DNA of 35,996 nucleotides from Alphaproteobacteria bacterium (GCA_019238055.1 JAFAOB010000081.1:1-35996); one strand, 5' to 3'. Counted from the stretch's first letter, positions 8,597 through 17,725 are shown. Notes: generated by a model from the letters alone, not told the origin. Made by a program: numbers and translations.

Positions 8597-10167
8597 TGCG
8601 CTCTTTGAATGGTGTGACTAGTGGTGCGACGCCCGATGACCAGCGCGCGGTCATCACGTTTTTGACACAGCCGTCTTCCTATGGGCCGGGGATCGAGCGG
8701 GTCGAGCGGATCGAGACACACATATCCCTGATTTTTCTCGCCGGCGACCTCGCCTACAAGCTAAAGCGCGCGGTCAAGCTGCCCTATCTCAATTTTTCGA
8801 CCGCCGAGCAGCGCCGCGCCGCCTGTGCCGCCGAATTGGCGCTAAACCGGCGCACCGCCCCCTCGCTCTATTTGAATTTGCGCCGGATAGGGCGCGCTGC
8901 AAACGGCAAGATCGACTTTATCGAAGACGGGCCGGCGCTCGATTGGGTTGTCGTGATGCGGCGCTTCGATCAGGCGCACTTGTTCGATGCGCTTGCCCAA
9001 AAAGACGAGCTTGACGGCCCGCTGATGGATGCACTTGCCGATCACATCGCGCAATTTCATGCGGCGGCCGAACCACGCCCGGATCACGGCGGTGCCGCAG
9101 CGCTCGCGGCTATTGCCGAGACCAATCACCAGGTTCTGACCGAAATTGCCGGCGACATCTTCCCCGCTGAACATGTGGCCGCGCTGCTCGCCCGATGGCG
9201 CCAGGCTCTGGCGGCGGCGACGTCGATTATCAAGGCACGGCGGACGGGGGGGAAGGTGCGGCGCTGTCATGGCGACCTGCACCTGCGCAACATTTGTCTC
9301 GTCGACGGCAAGCCGGTGTTGTTCGATTGCCTCGAATTTTCGGAATCGCTCGCCAGCATCGACATTCTTTATGACCTCGCCTTTTTACTGATGGATCTGG
9401 AGCATCGCCAGCTGCCCGCTCTCGCCAATCGCGTGTTGAACCGCTATCTCGACCGCACTGCAGGCGATGACGGCCTCGCCGCGATGCCGCTGTTTTTGTC
9501 GTTGCGCGGCGGCATCCGCGCGCACGTCACGGCAACAGCGCTGGCGAGTTCGGCCAATCGCGACCGGAAGGCCGAGATGGCGGCGGAGGCGCGTCGCTAT
9601 CTCGATCTGGCGCTTCAGTTTCTCGAACCGCAGCCGCGCCGGCTGATCGCCATCGGGGGCTTGAGCGGCAGCGGCAAGTCGACCGTCGCCGCCGCCTTGG
9701 CACCCGAACTGGGGCTGCGACCCGGAGCGCGCGTATTGCGCAGCGACGTCATCCGCAAGCTGGCGCTTGGCGCCGCCCCCGAGACCCGCTTGCCGGCCGA
9801 AGCCTACACCCCTGAAATTACCTTCCAAGTATACCATACCTTGCAGACAAGGGCGCGCGCCGCGCTCAATGCGGGATACACGGCGATCATCGACGCGGTG
9901 TCGCTGATGCCCGAAGAGCGGCAGGCCTTTGCCGAGGTCGCGCGCCGGGCCGGTGTGCCGTTCACCGGCTTGTGGCTCAAAGCCGAGCCCGAGGTGATGT
10001 CTGAACGGATTGGCGAGCGGCGCGGCGATGCCTCTGACGCGACCGCCGCGGTACTGGCAGCGCAGTTGCGACAGGATCCGGGCCTGATCGACTGGATCCG
10101 CGTCGATACCAGTGGTGGTCAGGACGAATGTGTGGCCGCAGCGCGGCGCGCCTTGGTGGCGGCTTGA
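8596..10167 (+). CDS. two-domain protein: aminoglycoside-phosphotransferase-like plus P-loop kinase
   Basis: The predicted protein is 523 aa. The first half is an APH-like kinase fold with the catalytic loop HGDLHLRN (225-232) and metal-site DCLEF (244-248). The second half is a small-molecule kinase domain with Walker A GLSGSGKS (355-362), RSDVIRK and a zeta-toxin/gluconokinase-like layout. Proteins of this fusion (COG2187 joined to COG0645) are widespread in proteobacteria. Their substrate is unknown, and 'aminoglycoside phosphotransferase' should not be read as resistance. ATG 8596 overlaps the xseA stop by one base, so the two are probably cotranslated. Confidence 0.88.
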   Translation: MRSLNGVTSGATPDDQRAVITFLTQPSSYGPGIERVERIETHISLIFLAGDLAYKLKRAVKLPYLNFSTAEQRRAACAAELALNRRTAPSLYLNLRRIGRAANGKIDFIEDGPALDWVVVMRRFDQAHLFDALAQKDELDGPLMDALADHIAQFHAAAEPRPDHGGAAALAAIAETNHQVLTEIAGDIFPAEHVAALLARWRQALAAATSIIKARRTGGKVRRCHGDLHLRNICLVDGKPVLFDCLEFSESLASIDILYDLAFLLMDLEHRQLPALANRVLNRYLDRTAGDDGLAAMPLFLSLRGGIRAHVTATALASSANRDRKAEMAAEARRYLDLALQFLEPQPRRLIAIGGLSGSGKSTVAAALAPELGLRPGARVLRSDVIRKLALGAAPETRLPAEAYTPEITFQVYHTLQTRARAALNAGYTAIIDAVSLMPEERQAFAEVARRAGVPFTGLWLKAEPEVMSERIGERRGDASDATAAVLAAQLRQDPGLIDWIRVDTSGGQDECVAAARRALVAA

Positions 10168-10171
10168 GGGC

Positions 10172-11083
10172 TTACTCCATCGGCAGCCCGGCGTGCACGC
10201 CACGCGTGTCAAACGGGGTAAATTGCGGCGCCAACGCCGGGATTGCGAACTCGGCCACGGTTTCCGGAGTCCAGCCGCCGTGGCGGTGGACCGTTCGCAC
10301 CGGACGCATATGACCGTAGAGCGACAATTCACCGGCGCGCTGGTGAAAGACCTGGCCATTCACATTCGACGCCTGCTCGGAGGCGAGAAAGACGCAGAGC
10401 GGTGCGATCGCATCGGCACGGCTGCGCCGCAACCGTTCCTCGCGCAGCGCCGCTGCTTGCGGGTCCTTTGGGGTCGGCACCGAACGGGTCATGCGGGTAT
10501 CGGCTGACGGGCAGATCACATTGACCGTGATCCCGCGCGCGGCGTTCTCCATCGCGACGATGCGCGCGAGTGCGACAATCCCGAGCTTGGCAGCGCCATA
10601 ATTGCACTGGCCGATATTGCCGAGCAGCCCCGAGGTCGACGACACCATGATCATGCGGCCGTAATTCTGTTCACGGAACAGGTTGATCGCCGCCCGATTG
10701 ATGTTGAAATGGCCGGTCAAATGGACGTCGATGACCGCCTGCCAGTCCTCGGGGAACATGTTATGGAACATCTTGTCGCGCAGGATGCCGGCGGCGTTGA
10801 AGACGATATGCAGCCCACCGAACGCCTCGCGCGCCTGGCTCACCATCGCCAGGCAATCGTCGAATTTGGCGACCGAGCCGTAATTGGCGACCGCCTCGCC
10901 GCCCGCGGCCTTGATCTGGTCGACGGTTTCCTGTGCCGGCGTTTGGTCAGAACCCTCGCCGCTGCCGCTGGTTCCGGGATCATTGATCACAACTTTGGCG
11001 CCATGCGCAGCCATCAATTTGGCGACTTCGCCCCCGACCCCGCGCCCCGAGCCGGTACAGATCGCGACCCGTCCATCAAGCAT
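10172..11083 (-). CDS. short-chain dehydrogenase/reductase
   Basis: The predicted protein is 303 aa. The Rossmann motif TGSGRGVG (10-17), NAAG (97-100), Ser near 149 and the YGAAK pair (Y162, K166) give a complete classical SDR active site. I chose ATG 11083 (MLDGRVAICTG) because GAGGG lies 6 bases upstream; another ATG 6 bases earlier has no room for the site. After the SDR core an extra 50-60 residues end with FTPFDTRGVHAGLPME. Such an extension is seen in (3R)-hydroxyacyl-CoA-type and acyl-oxidation SDRs. The substrate cannot be told. It is convergent with the APH/kinase gene, with 4 bases between stops. Confidence 0.9.
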   Translation of the reverse strand: MLDGRVAICTGSGRGVGGEVAKLMAAHGAKVVINDPGTSGSGEGSDQTPAQETVDQIKAAGGEAVANYGSVAKFDDCLAMVSQAREAFGGLHIVFNAAGILRDKMFHNMFPEDWQAVIDVHLTGHFNINRAAINLFREQNYGRMIMVSSTSGLLGNIGQCNYGAAKLGIVALARIVAMENAARGITVNVICPSADTRMTRSVPTPKDPQAAALREERLRRSRADAIAPLCVFLASEQASNVNGQVFHQRAGELSLYGHMRPVRTVHRHGGWTPETVAEFAIPALAPQFTPFDTRGVHAGLPME

Positions 11084-11210
11084 GCCCATCCCTCGGACCC
11101 TTCCGTTTCTGTTGCCCGGGCGGGTTGTCGGGGCCTCTGCCGGTTTTGTCAATCAGCGCCGCCCATCACCGGGGTTGCGGGCGGAGCACGGCCTAGTGGG
11201 AGCAACGGGA

Positions 11211-11600
11211 ATGTGGTTCGAAACAAAGCGCGCCGGGCCCGCGCCCGACGCGACTGCGCCCGATGGGTCCGAAGTACGGATATTGTGCGGCGTGAGCCGC
11301 GGCGGGCTGGCCCTGTTTTCACTACCTCCCGGCGCCGTCGCCCGGCCAGTCGCGCACCGGACCATCGAAGAGTTGTGGTATGTCGTGGCTGGCCGCGGCC
11401 GGCTATGGCGGAAGCTCAACGACATCGAGGAGATTGTGGATCTTGATGCGGGACTATCGCTCAGCCTGCCGACCGGTACGCATTTCCAATTCCGCTGCGA
11501 CGGGCCCGAGCCGCTGACAATCCTCGGCGCGACGATGCCGCCGTGGCCCGGTCCGCACGAAGCCTATCCGGTCGCGGGAATATGGCCGGCAACGCTGTGA
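11211..11600 (+). CDS. small cupin-domain protein
   Basis: The predicted protein is 129 aa. The frame opens further upstream, but ATG 11211 has GGGAG at 8 bases and places the cupin fold at the N-terminus. Cupin motif 1 appears as ARPVAHRTIEELWYVVAGRG, with the second strand set in SLSLPTGTHFQFRC. Motif 1 keeps H and two E residues, so a metal site is plausible. It is divergent from the SDR gene and ends 4 bases before the convergent ribA stop. Function is unknown: it could be a sugar-binding or isomerase-type cupin. Confidence 0.8.
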   Translation: MWFETKRAGPAPDATAPDGSEVRILCGVSRGGLALFSLPPGAVARPVAHRTIEELWYVVAGRGRLWRKLNDIEEIVDLDAGLSLSLPTGTHFQFRCDGPEPLTILGATMPPWPGPHEAYPVAGIWPATL

Positions 11601-11604
11601 CGGG

Positions 11605-12768
11605 CTACAGCAGATGGCCGCTACGGGCCGCTTTGGTACGCAAATAGCGCTCGTTGTGCCCATTCGACGGGAACACATGCGGCACCCGCTCGGCGACGCG
11701 AATGCCGTAGCGTTCGAGTGCGGCAACCTTTTCGGGATTGTTGGTCAACAGGCGGATCGTGACGAAACCCAATTGCCGCAGCATTTCCGCGGCCGGCAAA
11801 TAGACCCGCTCGTCGGCGTCGAAGCCGAGCTGCTCGTTGGCGTCGAGAGTGTCGAAGCCGGCGTCCTGCAATTGATAGGCGCGCAGCTTGTTGACGAGAC
11901 CGATGCCGCGCCCTTCCTGCGCGAGATAGAGCAGGACGCCACCGCCGTCGCGCGCGATCGCGGCGATCGCACCGCGCAACTGGTCGCCACAATCGCAGCG
12001 CAGACTTGCCAATAGATCGCCGGTGAAACATTCCGAATGGAGCCGCACCAGGATCGGGGCGGACGGATCGGGCGTGCCGATTACGATCGCCAGATGTTCG
12101 CCCCCGCCATCTCCAGGCCGGAAGGCGATCAGACGGGCGCCTTCAGCATCCGCGAGCGGCACTCGCGCTTCGGCGACCCGTGTAAGGGCCGCATCCTCGG
12201 CATGGCGGCGAAACACCAAGGCGGCATCGATCGCCACGAGATCGCCGCGCCGCGCCAGCAATGCCGCTTCCGCGGCGCCGACCCGGACAACCAAAGCGGC
12301 AGGCAATAAGGATGCGAGTTTCGCCAAGGCCACTGCCGCCAGTCCGCCGCTTTTGGCGACGACCGGCTCGGGTCCGAACCCCGGCGGCTCCGCACCCAAT
12401 GACGCTTCCGGATCGGCAAGGTTTCGGATCACCGCGGCCGGCATTTCGGACGAAACCGATATGGTCACAGCGCCCGACAGCTCATCTCGCTGAGCGAGCC
12501 CAAGTGCCACCGCCCGACGGCGCGTCAACACGATACGCGGCGGAATGGTCGAGACTTGGCGCAGCCGGCGCAACTTTTCTTCGCTGACCAACTCGGCCGC
12601 AATCGCAAGAACGCTGAGCCTGTCATCGCGAATTATGTCATCGCGAATTAAGACCGGATCACCGCGCCGCAGCGCAGTGATCGCCTGCCCGAGCTGGCTG
12701 GCGCTGGTCGTCGACCCGGGCGGAAGCCCGCTTGGTGCCGAATTGCCGATTGCGCTGGATCGAGGCAC
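11605..12768 (-). CDS. ribA: GTP cyclohydrolase II
   Basis: The predicted protein is 387 aa. RibA opens GTP to 2,5-diamino-6-ribosylamino-pyrimidinone phosphate, the first committed step of riboflavin synthesis. The C-terminal half carries the zinc cysteines (SECFTGDLLASLRCDCGDQL; C247, C258, C260) plus YLAQEGRGIGL and LLTNNPEKVAALERYGI. The first 200 residues resemble a decayed RibB-like domain: the DHBP synthase acidic motif is absent, a form common in alphaproteobacteria. I chose GTG 12768 because AAGGAG sits 6 bases upstream. ATG 12855 would add 29 residues with no ribosome site. Confidence 0.93.
   Translation of the reverse strand: MPRSSAIGNSAPSGLPPGSTTSASQLGQAITALRRGDPVLIRDDIIRDDRLSVLAIAAELVSEEKLRRLRQVSTIPPRIVLTRRRAVALGLAQRDELSGAVTISVSSEMPAAVIRNLADPEASLGAEPPGFGPEPVVAKSGGLAAVALAKLASLLPAALVVRVGAAEAALLARRGDLVAIDAALVFRRHAEDAALTRVAEARVPLADAEGARLIAFRPGDGGGEHLAIVIGTPDPSAPILVRLHSECFTGDLLASLRCDCGDQLRGAIAAIARDGGGVLLYLAQEGRGIGLVNKLRAYQLQDAGFDTLDANEQLGFDADERVYLPAAEMLRQLGFVTIRLLTNNPEKVAALERYGIRVAERVPHVFPSNGHNERYLRTKAARSGHLL
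12621..12650 (-). repeat. 15-bp perfect tandem duplication inside ribA
   Basis: TGTCATCGCGAATTA occurs twice head to tail (12621-12635 and 12636-12650). In the protein it gives LIRDDIIRDDRLS at about residues 40-52, in frame. It lies in the RibB-like N-terminal part rather than in the cyclohydrolase core. Confidence 0.95.
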
Positions 12769-12949
12769 TCGCTTCTCCTTGCCATCGCCGCCGATAATAT
12801 TGGACGATTGCAGAGACGCCAGCAGACTTATTTTGCATTCGAGGTTTACGCGCATAGGGGCAATCGGTGGACCGCGCCAACGATAGCCTCGACCGCATCC
12901 GAGTTTGTCCCCGCTGAGCAGCGGCTGACAACCCCATGCGCTGCGCGCG

Positions 12950-13792
12950 TTATCGCACTTGGGGCATCAGTTTCGCCCAGCGATCGAGGATTGGCAGGAC
13001 CTGATCCGGACCTTCCGGCGGGAGACTGACATTGACCCGCACCGCGCCGAGATCGCGAAAGCGCTTGATCCGATCCGCATCTTCGGGTGCGCCGCCGATC
13101 GTCACCGGCAAGGATTGCGGATCGCGGCCGGCATCGATCGCCATCTGCCGAAAGCGCGGCATGTATTCTTCGGGGTCGCCGCTGCTGGCATTGGGGTACC
13201 AGCCATCGCCATAGCGGATCGCGCGCCGCGCCGCCCATGGAAAGGCGCCGCCCAGCAGGATTGGCGGCCACGGCTTCTGCACCGGCTTCGGCCAGGTCAT
13301 CATTTTGGTGACCTTGACAATCTCGCCATTGTACTCGGCAGTCGATTTGGTCCAGATCTCTTTCATCGCCTCGATCTGCTCGCGCATCTTTTGCATGCGG
13401 GTGCCAAAGGCGGTGCCATGGCTTTCGATTTCCTCGCGGTTCCACCCGCCGCCGATGCCAAACAGAAAACGGCCGCCCGACACTTGGTCGATGGAGGCGA
13501 CGAGCTTTGCGGTCTGGATCGTGTCGCGCTGGATGACCAGGCAGACACCGGTGCCCACCTTGAGCCGTTTGGTCGCAGCGGCAGCCGCGGTCAGGGTCAC
13601 GAACGGGTCCATCACATCGTAATAGCGCTTGGCGAGCTCGCCGCCGCCCGGCGCCGGGGTCTGGCGCGGAACCGGAATGTGCGAGTGCTCGGCCGCCCAC
13701 AATGAGTCAAAGCCGCGCTCCTCGAGCGCCACCGCCAGCGCCGCCGGCGAGATCGAATAGTCGGTAAAAAAGATCGAGGCACCGAAGTTCAT
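12950..13792 (-). CDS. LLM-class F420-dependent oxidoreductase (luciferase-like)
   Basis: The predicted protein is 280 aa with the bacterial luciferase-like TIM barrel. It opens MNFGASIFFTDYSISP, followed by LAVALEERGFDSLWAAEHSH. VGTGVCLVIQRDTIQTAKLVAS, SGGRFLFGIGGGWNREEIESHG and PPILLGGAFPWAARRAIRYGDGW (in pieces) are typical of the TIGR03619 group, predicted to use F420 or FMN. The substrate is unknown. The start is ATG 13792 without a strong ribosome site. It is the gene upstream of ribA on the same strand, 181 bases apart, so cotranscription is possible but not shown. Family knowledge gives the cofactor class; it is not visible in the sequence. Confidence 0.9.
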   Translation of the reverse strand: MNFGASIFFTDYSISPAALAVALEERGFDSLWAAEHSHIPVPRQTPAPGGGELAKRYYDVMDPFVTLTAAAAATKRLKVGTGVCLVIQRDTIQTAKLVASIDQVSGGRFLFGIGGGWNREEIESHGTAFGTRMQKMREQIEAMKEIWTKSTAEYNGEIVKVTKMMTWPKPVQKPWPPILLGGAFPWAARRAIRYGDGWYPNASSGDPEEYMPRFRQMAIDAGRDPQSLPVTIGGAPEDADRIKRFRDLGAVRVNVSLPPEGPDQVLPILDRWAKLMPQVR

Positions 13793-13948
13793 GGCTCGGG
13801 TTCCCTGCCGGTTACTCTGCGCGAAATCTTAAGTGGCGGCTCCGCCTTGGGCAAGCCGGCCGGCTCACCCGCACAGAGTGGCCCTCGAGGAGGGTCGATC
13901 CGCGCGCGGTCATTGGAGCGCAGCAGCGCAACGGCCTGCGCGGCGCGG

Positions 13949-14341
13949 CTATTCGGCGGCGATGCGTTCCCAGGTAATCTCACGCTGTTCGGCGCTGGGT
14001 CCAGCGCCGCGCGGTGGCGGCACAAGGATCATCCGCTCGCCGTCGAAGCGCACACCGCGCACCTGGTCGCTGCCGATCCGGCTCGGATCGGAGGCGGCAT
14101 CGACCCGGGTCGTCAGCCGCGCGCCATCGAGGGTGTAATTGCCGCAGTATGAGCTGTATTCGCGCCTCGTCCCGGCTGGCAATTCGGACCTTCCGTCGCA
14201 GACGACCGACATCATCCGCCCCTCGGCCGTGAAGGTGACACGCCCCAGCGCCTTTGGTCCGTAGGGCGAGGGCAGCTCCTTCCCACCCGCGTCCCGCGCG
14301 GTTGTGCGTACCAGTTTCCAGGTTCCGACAATCGACGGCAT
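13949..14341 (-). CDS. lipocalin-like domain protein
   Basis: The predicted protein is 130 aa, beginning MPSIVGTWKLV, the signature opening of the 'Lipocalin-like' family. Next come FTAEGRMMSVVCDGR, YSSYCGNYTLDGARLTTRVD and a C-terminal WERIAAE. No signal peptide is seen. ATG 14341 has AAGGGA 7 bases upstream; a TTG two codons earlier is less likely. Members are annotated as small beta-barrel proteins of unknown ligand. The gene lies between the sirtuin and the LLM oxidoreductase on the same strand. Confidence 0.85.
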   Translation of the reverse strand: MPSIVGTWKLVRTTARDAGGKELPSPYGPKALGRVTFTAEGRMMSVVCDGRSELPAGTRREYSSYCGNYTLDGARLTTRVDAASDPSRIGSDQVRGVRFDGERMILVPPPRGAGPSAEQREITWERIAAE

Positions 14342-14446
14342 CGGCAATTCCCTTCGATTTCAATAGAGGTCCTCGCGAACCGCGGAACGTTCTCCGCAAT
14401 GGCGGGACTTCTCAGTGCAGTGCATTGGCGAGCTTGGCACCCCAAA

Positions 14447-15202
14447 TCAGTCGACGCCGACAGCCGTGCCGAGGGTTTCGCCGATCGCGCGGTGCAGCAC
14501 AAAATCGGCGATCGCATCGAGACCGGTCGTCTCGCGGTTGACGATCACGAGGGTGGCGCCATAGCGCTTGGCCAATTCCGGAAATCCCGCGGCCGGATAG
14601 ACGACGAGCGAGGAGCCGGCGACAATAAACAGGTCGGCGGCGATCGTCTCGGTCTCGGCGCGGCGCATCGCAGCGGCCGGCATGGCCTGACCGAACGAGA
14701 TCGTCGCGGTCTTGATCCAGCCGCCGCAGGAGTCGCAGACGGGCGCGCTCTCGTCGCGCTCGAAGGCTTCGCGCACCGCATCCAGCTCGTAACGCCGCTC
14801 GCAATCGAGGCAGGCGGCGTAGGTCGTGTTGCCGTGCAATTCGATGACCCGCTCGGCCGCAATGCCGGAGGCCTGATGAAGCCCGTCGATATTCTGGGTG
14901 ATCACCACCGCCGCCGTGCCGCGGCGCACGAGTTCGGCGACCGCCCGATGGCCGCGATTGGGCGCGGCGGCACGGAAAGTCTCTTCCATCGCAAAGCGGC
15001 GGCGCCACGTCTCGCGCCGCGCCTCCTCCGAGGCGAGAAAATCGGCAAAATCGATCGGCGCCATGCGGGTCCAGATGCCGCCCGGGCTGCGGAAATCGGG
15101 AATGCCCGATTCGGTGCTGATGCCCGCACCGGTAAAGACAACGGCGCGGCGCGATTTATCGATCAATCGGGCGAGTTTGGCGATTTGCGGATCCTGCAGC
15201 AT
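14447..15202 (-). CDS. Sir2-family NAD-dependent protein deacylase
   Basis: The predicted protein is 251 aa. All sirtuin marks are present: GAGIS (25-29), GIPDFRSPGGIW, TQNIDGLH (102-109) and catalytic H123 in ELHGNT. Two CxxC pairs (C131/C134 and C156/C159) would hold zinc, and GSSLVVYPAAGFP binds NAD. It would remove acyl groups from lysines in the cytosol using NAD. The gene is divergent from the methyltransferase gene, with 63 bases between. Confidence 0.95.
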   Translation of the reverse strand: MLQDPQIAKLARLIDKSRRAVVFTGAGISTESGIPDFRSPGGIWTRMAPIDFADFLASEEARRETWRRRFAMEETFRAAAPNRGHRAVAELVRRGTAAVVITQNIDGLHQASGIAAERVIELHGNTTYAACLDCERRYELDAVREAFERDESAPVCDSCGGWIKTATISFGQAMPAAAMRRAETETIAADLFIVAGSSLVVYPAAGFPELAKRYGATLVIVNRETTGLDAIADFVLHRAIGETLGTAVGVD

Positions 15203-15265
15203 AGCGCGATCGTCGCAAATCGGCGCCGCTCAGCCAAGCTCGACTTTTAGGCTCGGGCGGGACCA

Positions 15266-16165
15266 ATGACCGGCCGCACCGCCTATCTCGCCGCCGAGGG
15301 TTACCTTGACGAGCTGGCCCAGGAATTGGAGGAGGTCGAGCGGGTTCACGGCCGGTTGCTGATTGCCTCGGGACCACCGCGGCCGGCGGCGTGGGCCGCC
15401 AATATCTGGCTCGATCCGCAGCTGGTCAGCATCGCCTCGATTTCCGATGCGGCGGCAAAACTGCGCGCGATCCAGCGCAACTGGGCGGTCTATGCGCCGG
15501 TATGCCACCGCCGCGCGGTGTTGATCCAACAACAGCTCCCCAAGGTCTCGGCGCGGCCGCTGGTGTTTGGGACGGCGCCGCCGAGCGCGCCGCTCGGCTC
15601 TTGGACCCTGCTCGACACCGGGACGATCCTGGCGTCGGCAATGTGCACGAGCCTGTTTCCGAACGGCGAAGTGCATTTTGGCGAAGACCATGGCGGGCCG
15701 CCGAGCCGCGCGTACCTGAAGCTGTGGGAAGCGCTGACCATCATCGGTCAGCGCCCGCAGCCGGGCGAAGTGTGCGTCGATCTCGGCAGCGCCCCCGGCG
15801 GATGGAGCTGGGCACTGGCCAAGGTGGGAGCGCGGGTGATCAGCGTCGACAAGGCGCCGCTGTCGCCCGCAATCGCCGCCTTGCCGGGCATCGAGCACCG
15901 GCGGGAAAGCGCCTTTGCGCTCGACCCGGCGCGTCTCGGAAAGATCGACTGGCTGTTTTCCGACCTTGTCTGCTACCCGGCCCGCCTGTTGCGCCTGATC
16001 GAGCGCTGGCGCGCCGCCGGGACCTGTCGCCGGTTTGTCTGCACCCTCAAGTTTCAGGGGGCGACCGACCACGCGACGGCCCGGCGTTTTGCCGCGATCC
16101 CCGGATCCGAACTGCGCCATCTCTACCACAACAAGCACGAGCTCACCTGGATCAACCTCGGCTAA
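15266..16165 (+). CDS. RlmM/FtsJ-like 2'-O-ribose methyltransferase
   Basis: The predicted protein is 299 aa. The SAM site VDLGSAPGGWSWALA (171-185) and the FtsJ-type catalytic tetrad can be placed as K152, D233 (FSDLVCYP), K262 (TLKFQG) and E292 (NKHELTW). This is the layout of COG2933, the RlmM group that methylates C2498 of 23S rRNA in E. coli. At 299 aa it is shorter than E. coli RlmM and has no clear THUMP domain, so the exact rRNA site is inferred only. ATG 15266 follows a GGCGGGA stretch. Confidence 0.85.
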   Translation: MTGRTAYLAAEGYLDELAQELEEVERVHGRLLIASGPPRPAAWAANIWLDPQLVSIASISDAAAKLRAIQRNWAVYAPVCHRRAVLIQQQLPKVSARPLVFGTAPPSAPLGSWTLLDTGTILASAMCTSLFPNGEVHFGEDHGGPPSRAYLKLWEALTIIGQRPQPGEVCVDLGSAPGGWSWALAKVGARVISVDKAPLSPAIAALPGIEHRRESAFALDPARLGKIDWLFSDLVCYPARLLRLIERWRAAGTCRRFVCTLKFQGATDHATARRFAAIPGSELRHLYHNKHELTWINLG

Positions 16166-16229
16166 CGCAGCCCCCGGCCGGGCTCGTCATGCGGCGGCCC
16201 GCGAAAGCACAAGCGGTTCGATCGCGAGG

Positions 16230-17090
16230 TCAGCGCTTGGCGTATCCCAGGACGCGATCCAATGCTTTGATTGCGTTGTCGGGGCCGGGTTGCTTCTCGT
16301 CATACGCGGTTGCGATGTACTCGTACAGCCGGGCGACCGCCGCATAGATGTCATGCGATGGCGGGTTCTGTTCGAGAAAATCCGAGATCTCCTGCATCTC
16401 GGCAACCCAGCGATAGGCCTTGTCGTACATGCGCGGAATACCCTGGCCAAACCGCGCCAGCATCTCGGGCTGGCTCTCGGTCAGCTCGGCGATCAGCGCC
16501 TCGCCGCAGCCAAAACGCGCGGCACCCAGCAGCATCGCGCAGGCGATCGCGGTCGTTCCTTTGGTTATTCCGGCATAGGACATCTTCAACGCCGAGGCGG
16601 CGCCGATCGGCCCGTCGATAACGCGCCAATCAATGCCCCAATCGCGCAGCACTGCGGTCTGTCCCGCTGTCGGGCCCGAGGCGTAGATCGTCGGGCTGTA
16701 GCCCGGCCGCGGCGGTCCGCCGATGATCCCGGCATCGACAAAATCGGCGCCCGACGGGGCGACCGCTTTGGCGATATGGATCGCGGTTTGCGGGCTGACC
16801 GCATTGCAGTCGACATAGACGGGTTTGCGGTCGAGCGTCTTTAATGTCGGCACCAGTTGCCGCGCCAGCGCTTCGGCTTCGCTCGGCGGCAGGATGGACA
16901 AAAAGAAATCGGCGCCCGCGAGCAGCGCCTGCTGGTCGGCCGCCGGCTGCATGCCGGCAGCGCGTGCGCGCTCAGCACTCTTGGCGCTGCGGCCGGACAG
17001 CAAGGTGCGAACCTCGGCCCCGTTTTCGTGCAAGCGCCGGCCGACCCCGGCGCCCATCATGCCCTGCGCGATGATTGCCACAACCGTCAT
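16230..17090 (-). CDS. 6-phosphogluconate/3-hydroxyisobutyrate dehydrogenase-like protein with DUF1932
   Basis: The predicted protein is 286 aa. The N-terminal Rossmann fold reads VVAIIAQGMMGAGVGRRLHENGAEV, a variant of GxGxMGxxxA. It is followed by DFFLSILPPSEAEALA and VDCNAVSPQTA. The C-terminal half (from about 190) matches the DUF1932 helical domain: SALKMSYAGITKGTTAIACAMLL, which carries the catalytic-type Lys. The start at ATG 17090 follows GGCGGGG; the frame is open further upstream, but that part reads as antisense low-complexity. The substrate is unknown. The gene lies upstream of no partner and converges with the methyltransferase. Confidence 0.85.
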   Translation of the reverse strand: MTVVAIIAQGMMGAGVGRRLHENGAEVRTLLSGRSAKSAERARAAGMQPAADQQALLAGADFFLSILPPSEAEALARQLVPTLKTLDRKPVYVDCNAVSPQTAIHIAKAVAPSGADFVDAGIIGGPPRPGYSPTIYASGPTAGQTAVLRDWGIDWRVIDGPIGAASALKMSYAGITKGTTAIACAMLLGAARFGCGEALIAELTESQPEMLARFGQGIPRMYDKAYRWVAEMQEISDFLEQNPPSHDIYAAVARLYEYIATAYDEKQPGPDNAIKALDRVLGYAKR

Positions 17091-17119
17091 AACCCCGCCT
17101 CCGCAATCGTTTGATGCGG

Positions 17120-17725
17120 TCAGGGTATCGGGCGGGGCGGTTCGTGGGAAGAGGCAGACGGGGTCGGGTCGAGCCAGCCCTGCCCGGCCACCCATTCTCG
17201 GGTATGGCGAGCGACCGCGGCTGGATCGGCGCCGGCAGCACGCCACGCCTGGCGCAATGACGCGAGCTGGCCGAGGCGCAACTCCCATTCGGGGCCGATG
17301 CGCCGGTCCAAGACCTGCCGCATCAATGCGGCGAGCCCCGGGCTCCTGCCATTGGTCGAGATCGCCACGGTCAGATCGCCGCGCCGGATCACGGCGGCGG
17401 AATGGAAATCGCTGCGCTGCCGGTCGTCTTCGACATTGACCAACACCCCGGCGGCCTTGGCGACACGGCAGATTTCACTCGCCATAGGTTCGGCGGCGCC
17501 TGCGATAAAGACGAGTTGCGCTCGCGCGATCTCGGCGGGTGATGGCCAGCGTCGTTGCAGGCGGCTGCCGGCCAGCCTCGCCAATTCCGCCTCTGGCTCG
17601 GGTGCATAGATATCGATCATGGCGGCGCCGGCTTCGTCGAGCAAAGCAAGACGGCGCCGTGCTGCAGCCCCGCCACCGACCAGCAGCAGGCGGGTCTGTG
17701 CCAGATCGACGCTAATCGGCAGCAT
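17120..17725 (-). CDS. precorrin-2 dehydrogenase/sirohydrochlorin ferrochelatase-type siroheme synthase
   Basis: The predicted protein is 201 aa, matching the CysG N-terminal (Met8p/SirC-like) module without the methyltransferase half. It starts MLPISVDLAQTRLLLVGGGA and carries VNVEDDRQRSDFHSAAVIRR plus GDLTVAISTNGRSPGLAALM, all diagnostic. It makes sirohydrochlorin from precorrin-2 and may insert iron to give siroheme. ATG 17725 lies inside the end of cysI (14-base overlap), so the two are almost certainly cotranslated and it supplies the cofactor of CysI. The uroporphyrinogen methyltransferase needed for precorrin-2 is not in the window. Confidence 0.92.
   Translation of the reverse strand: MLPISVDLAQTRLLLVGGGAAARRRLALLDEAGAAMIDIYAPEPEAELARLAGSRLQRRWPSPAEIARAQLVFIAGAAEPMASEICRVAKAAGVLVNVEDDRQRSDFHSAAVIRRGDLTVAISTNGRSPGLAALMRQVLDRRIGPEWELRLGQLASLRQAWRAAGADPAAVARHTREWVAGQGWLDPTPSASSHEPPRPIP

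Noticed and set aside
14399-15250. 283-codon open frame, plus strand
   Set aside because: It is the antisense shadow of the sirtuin gene.
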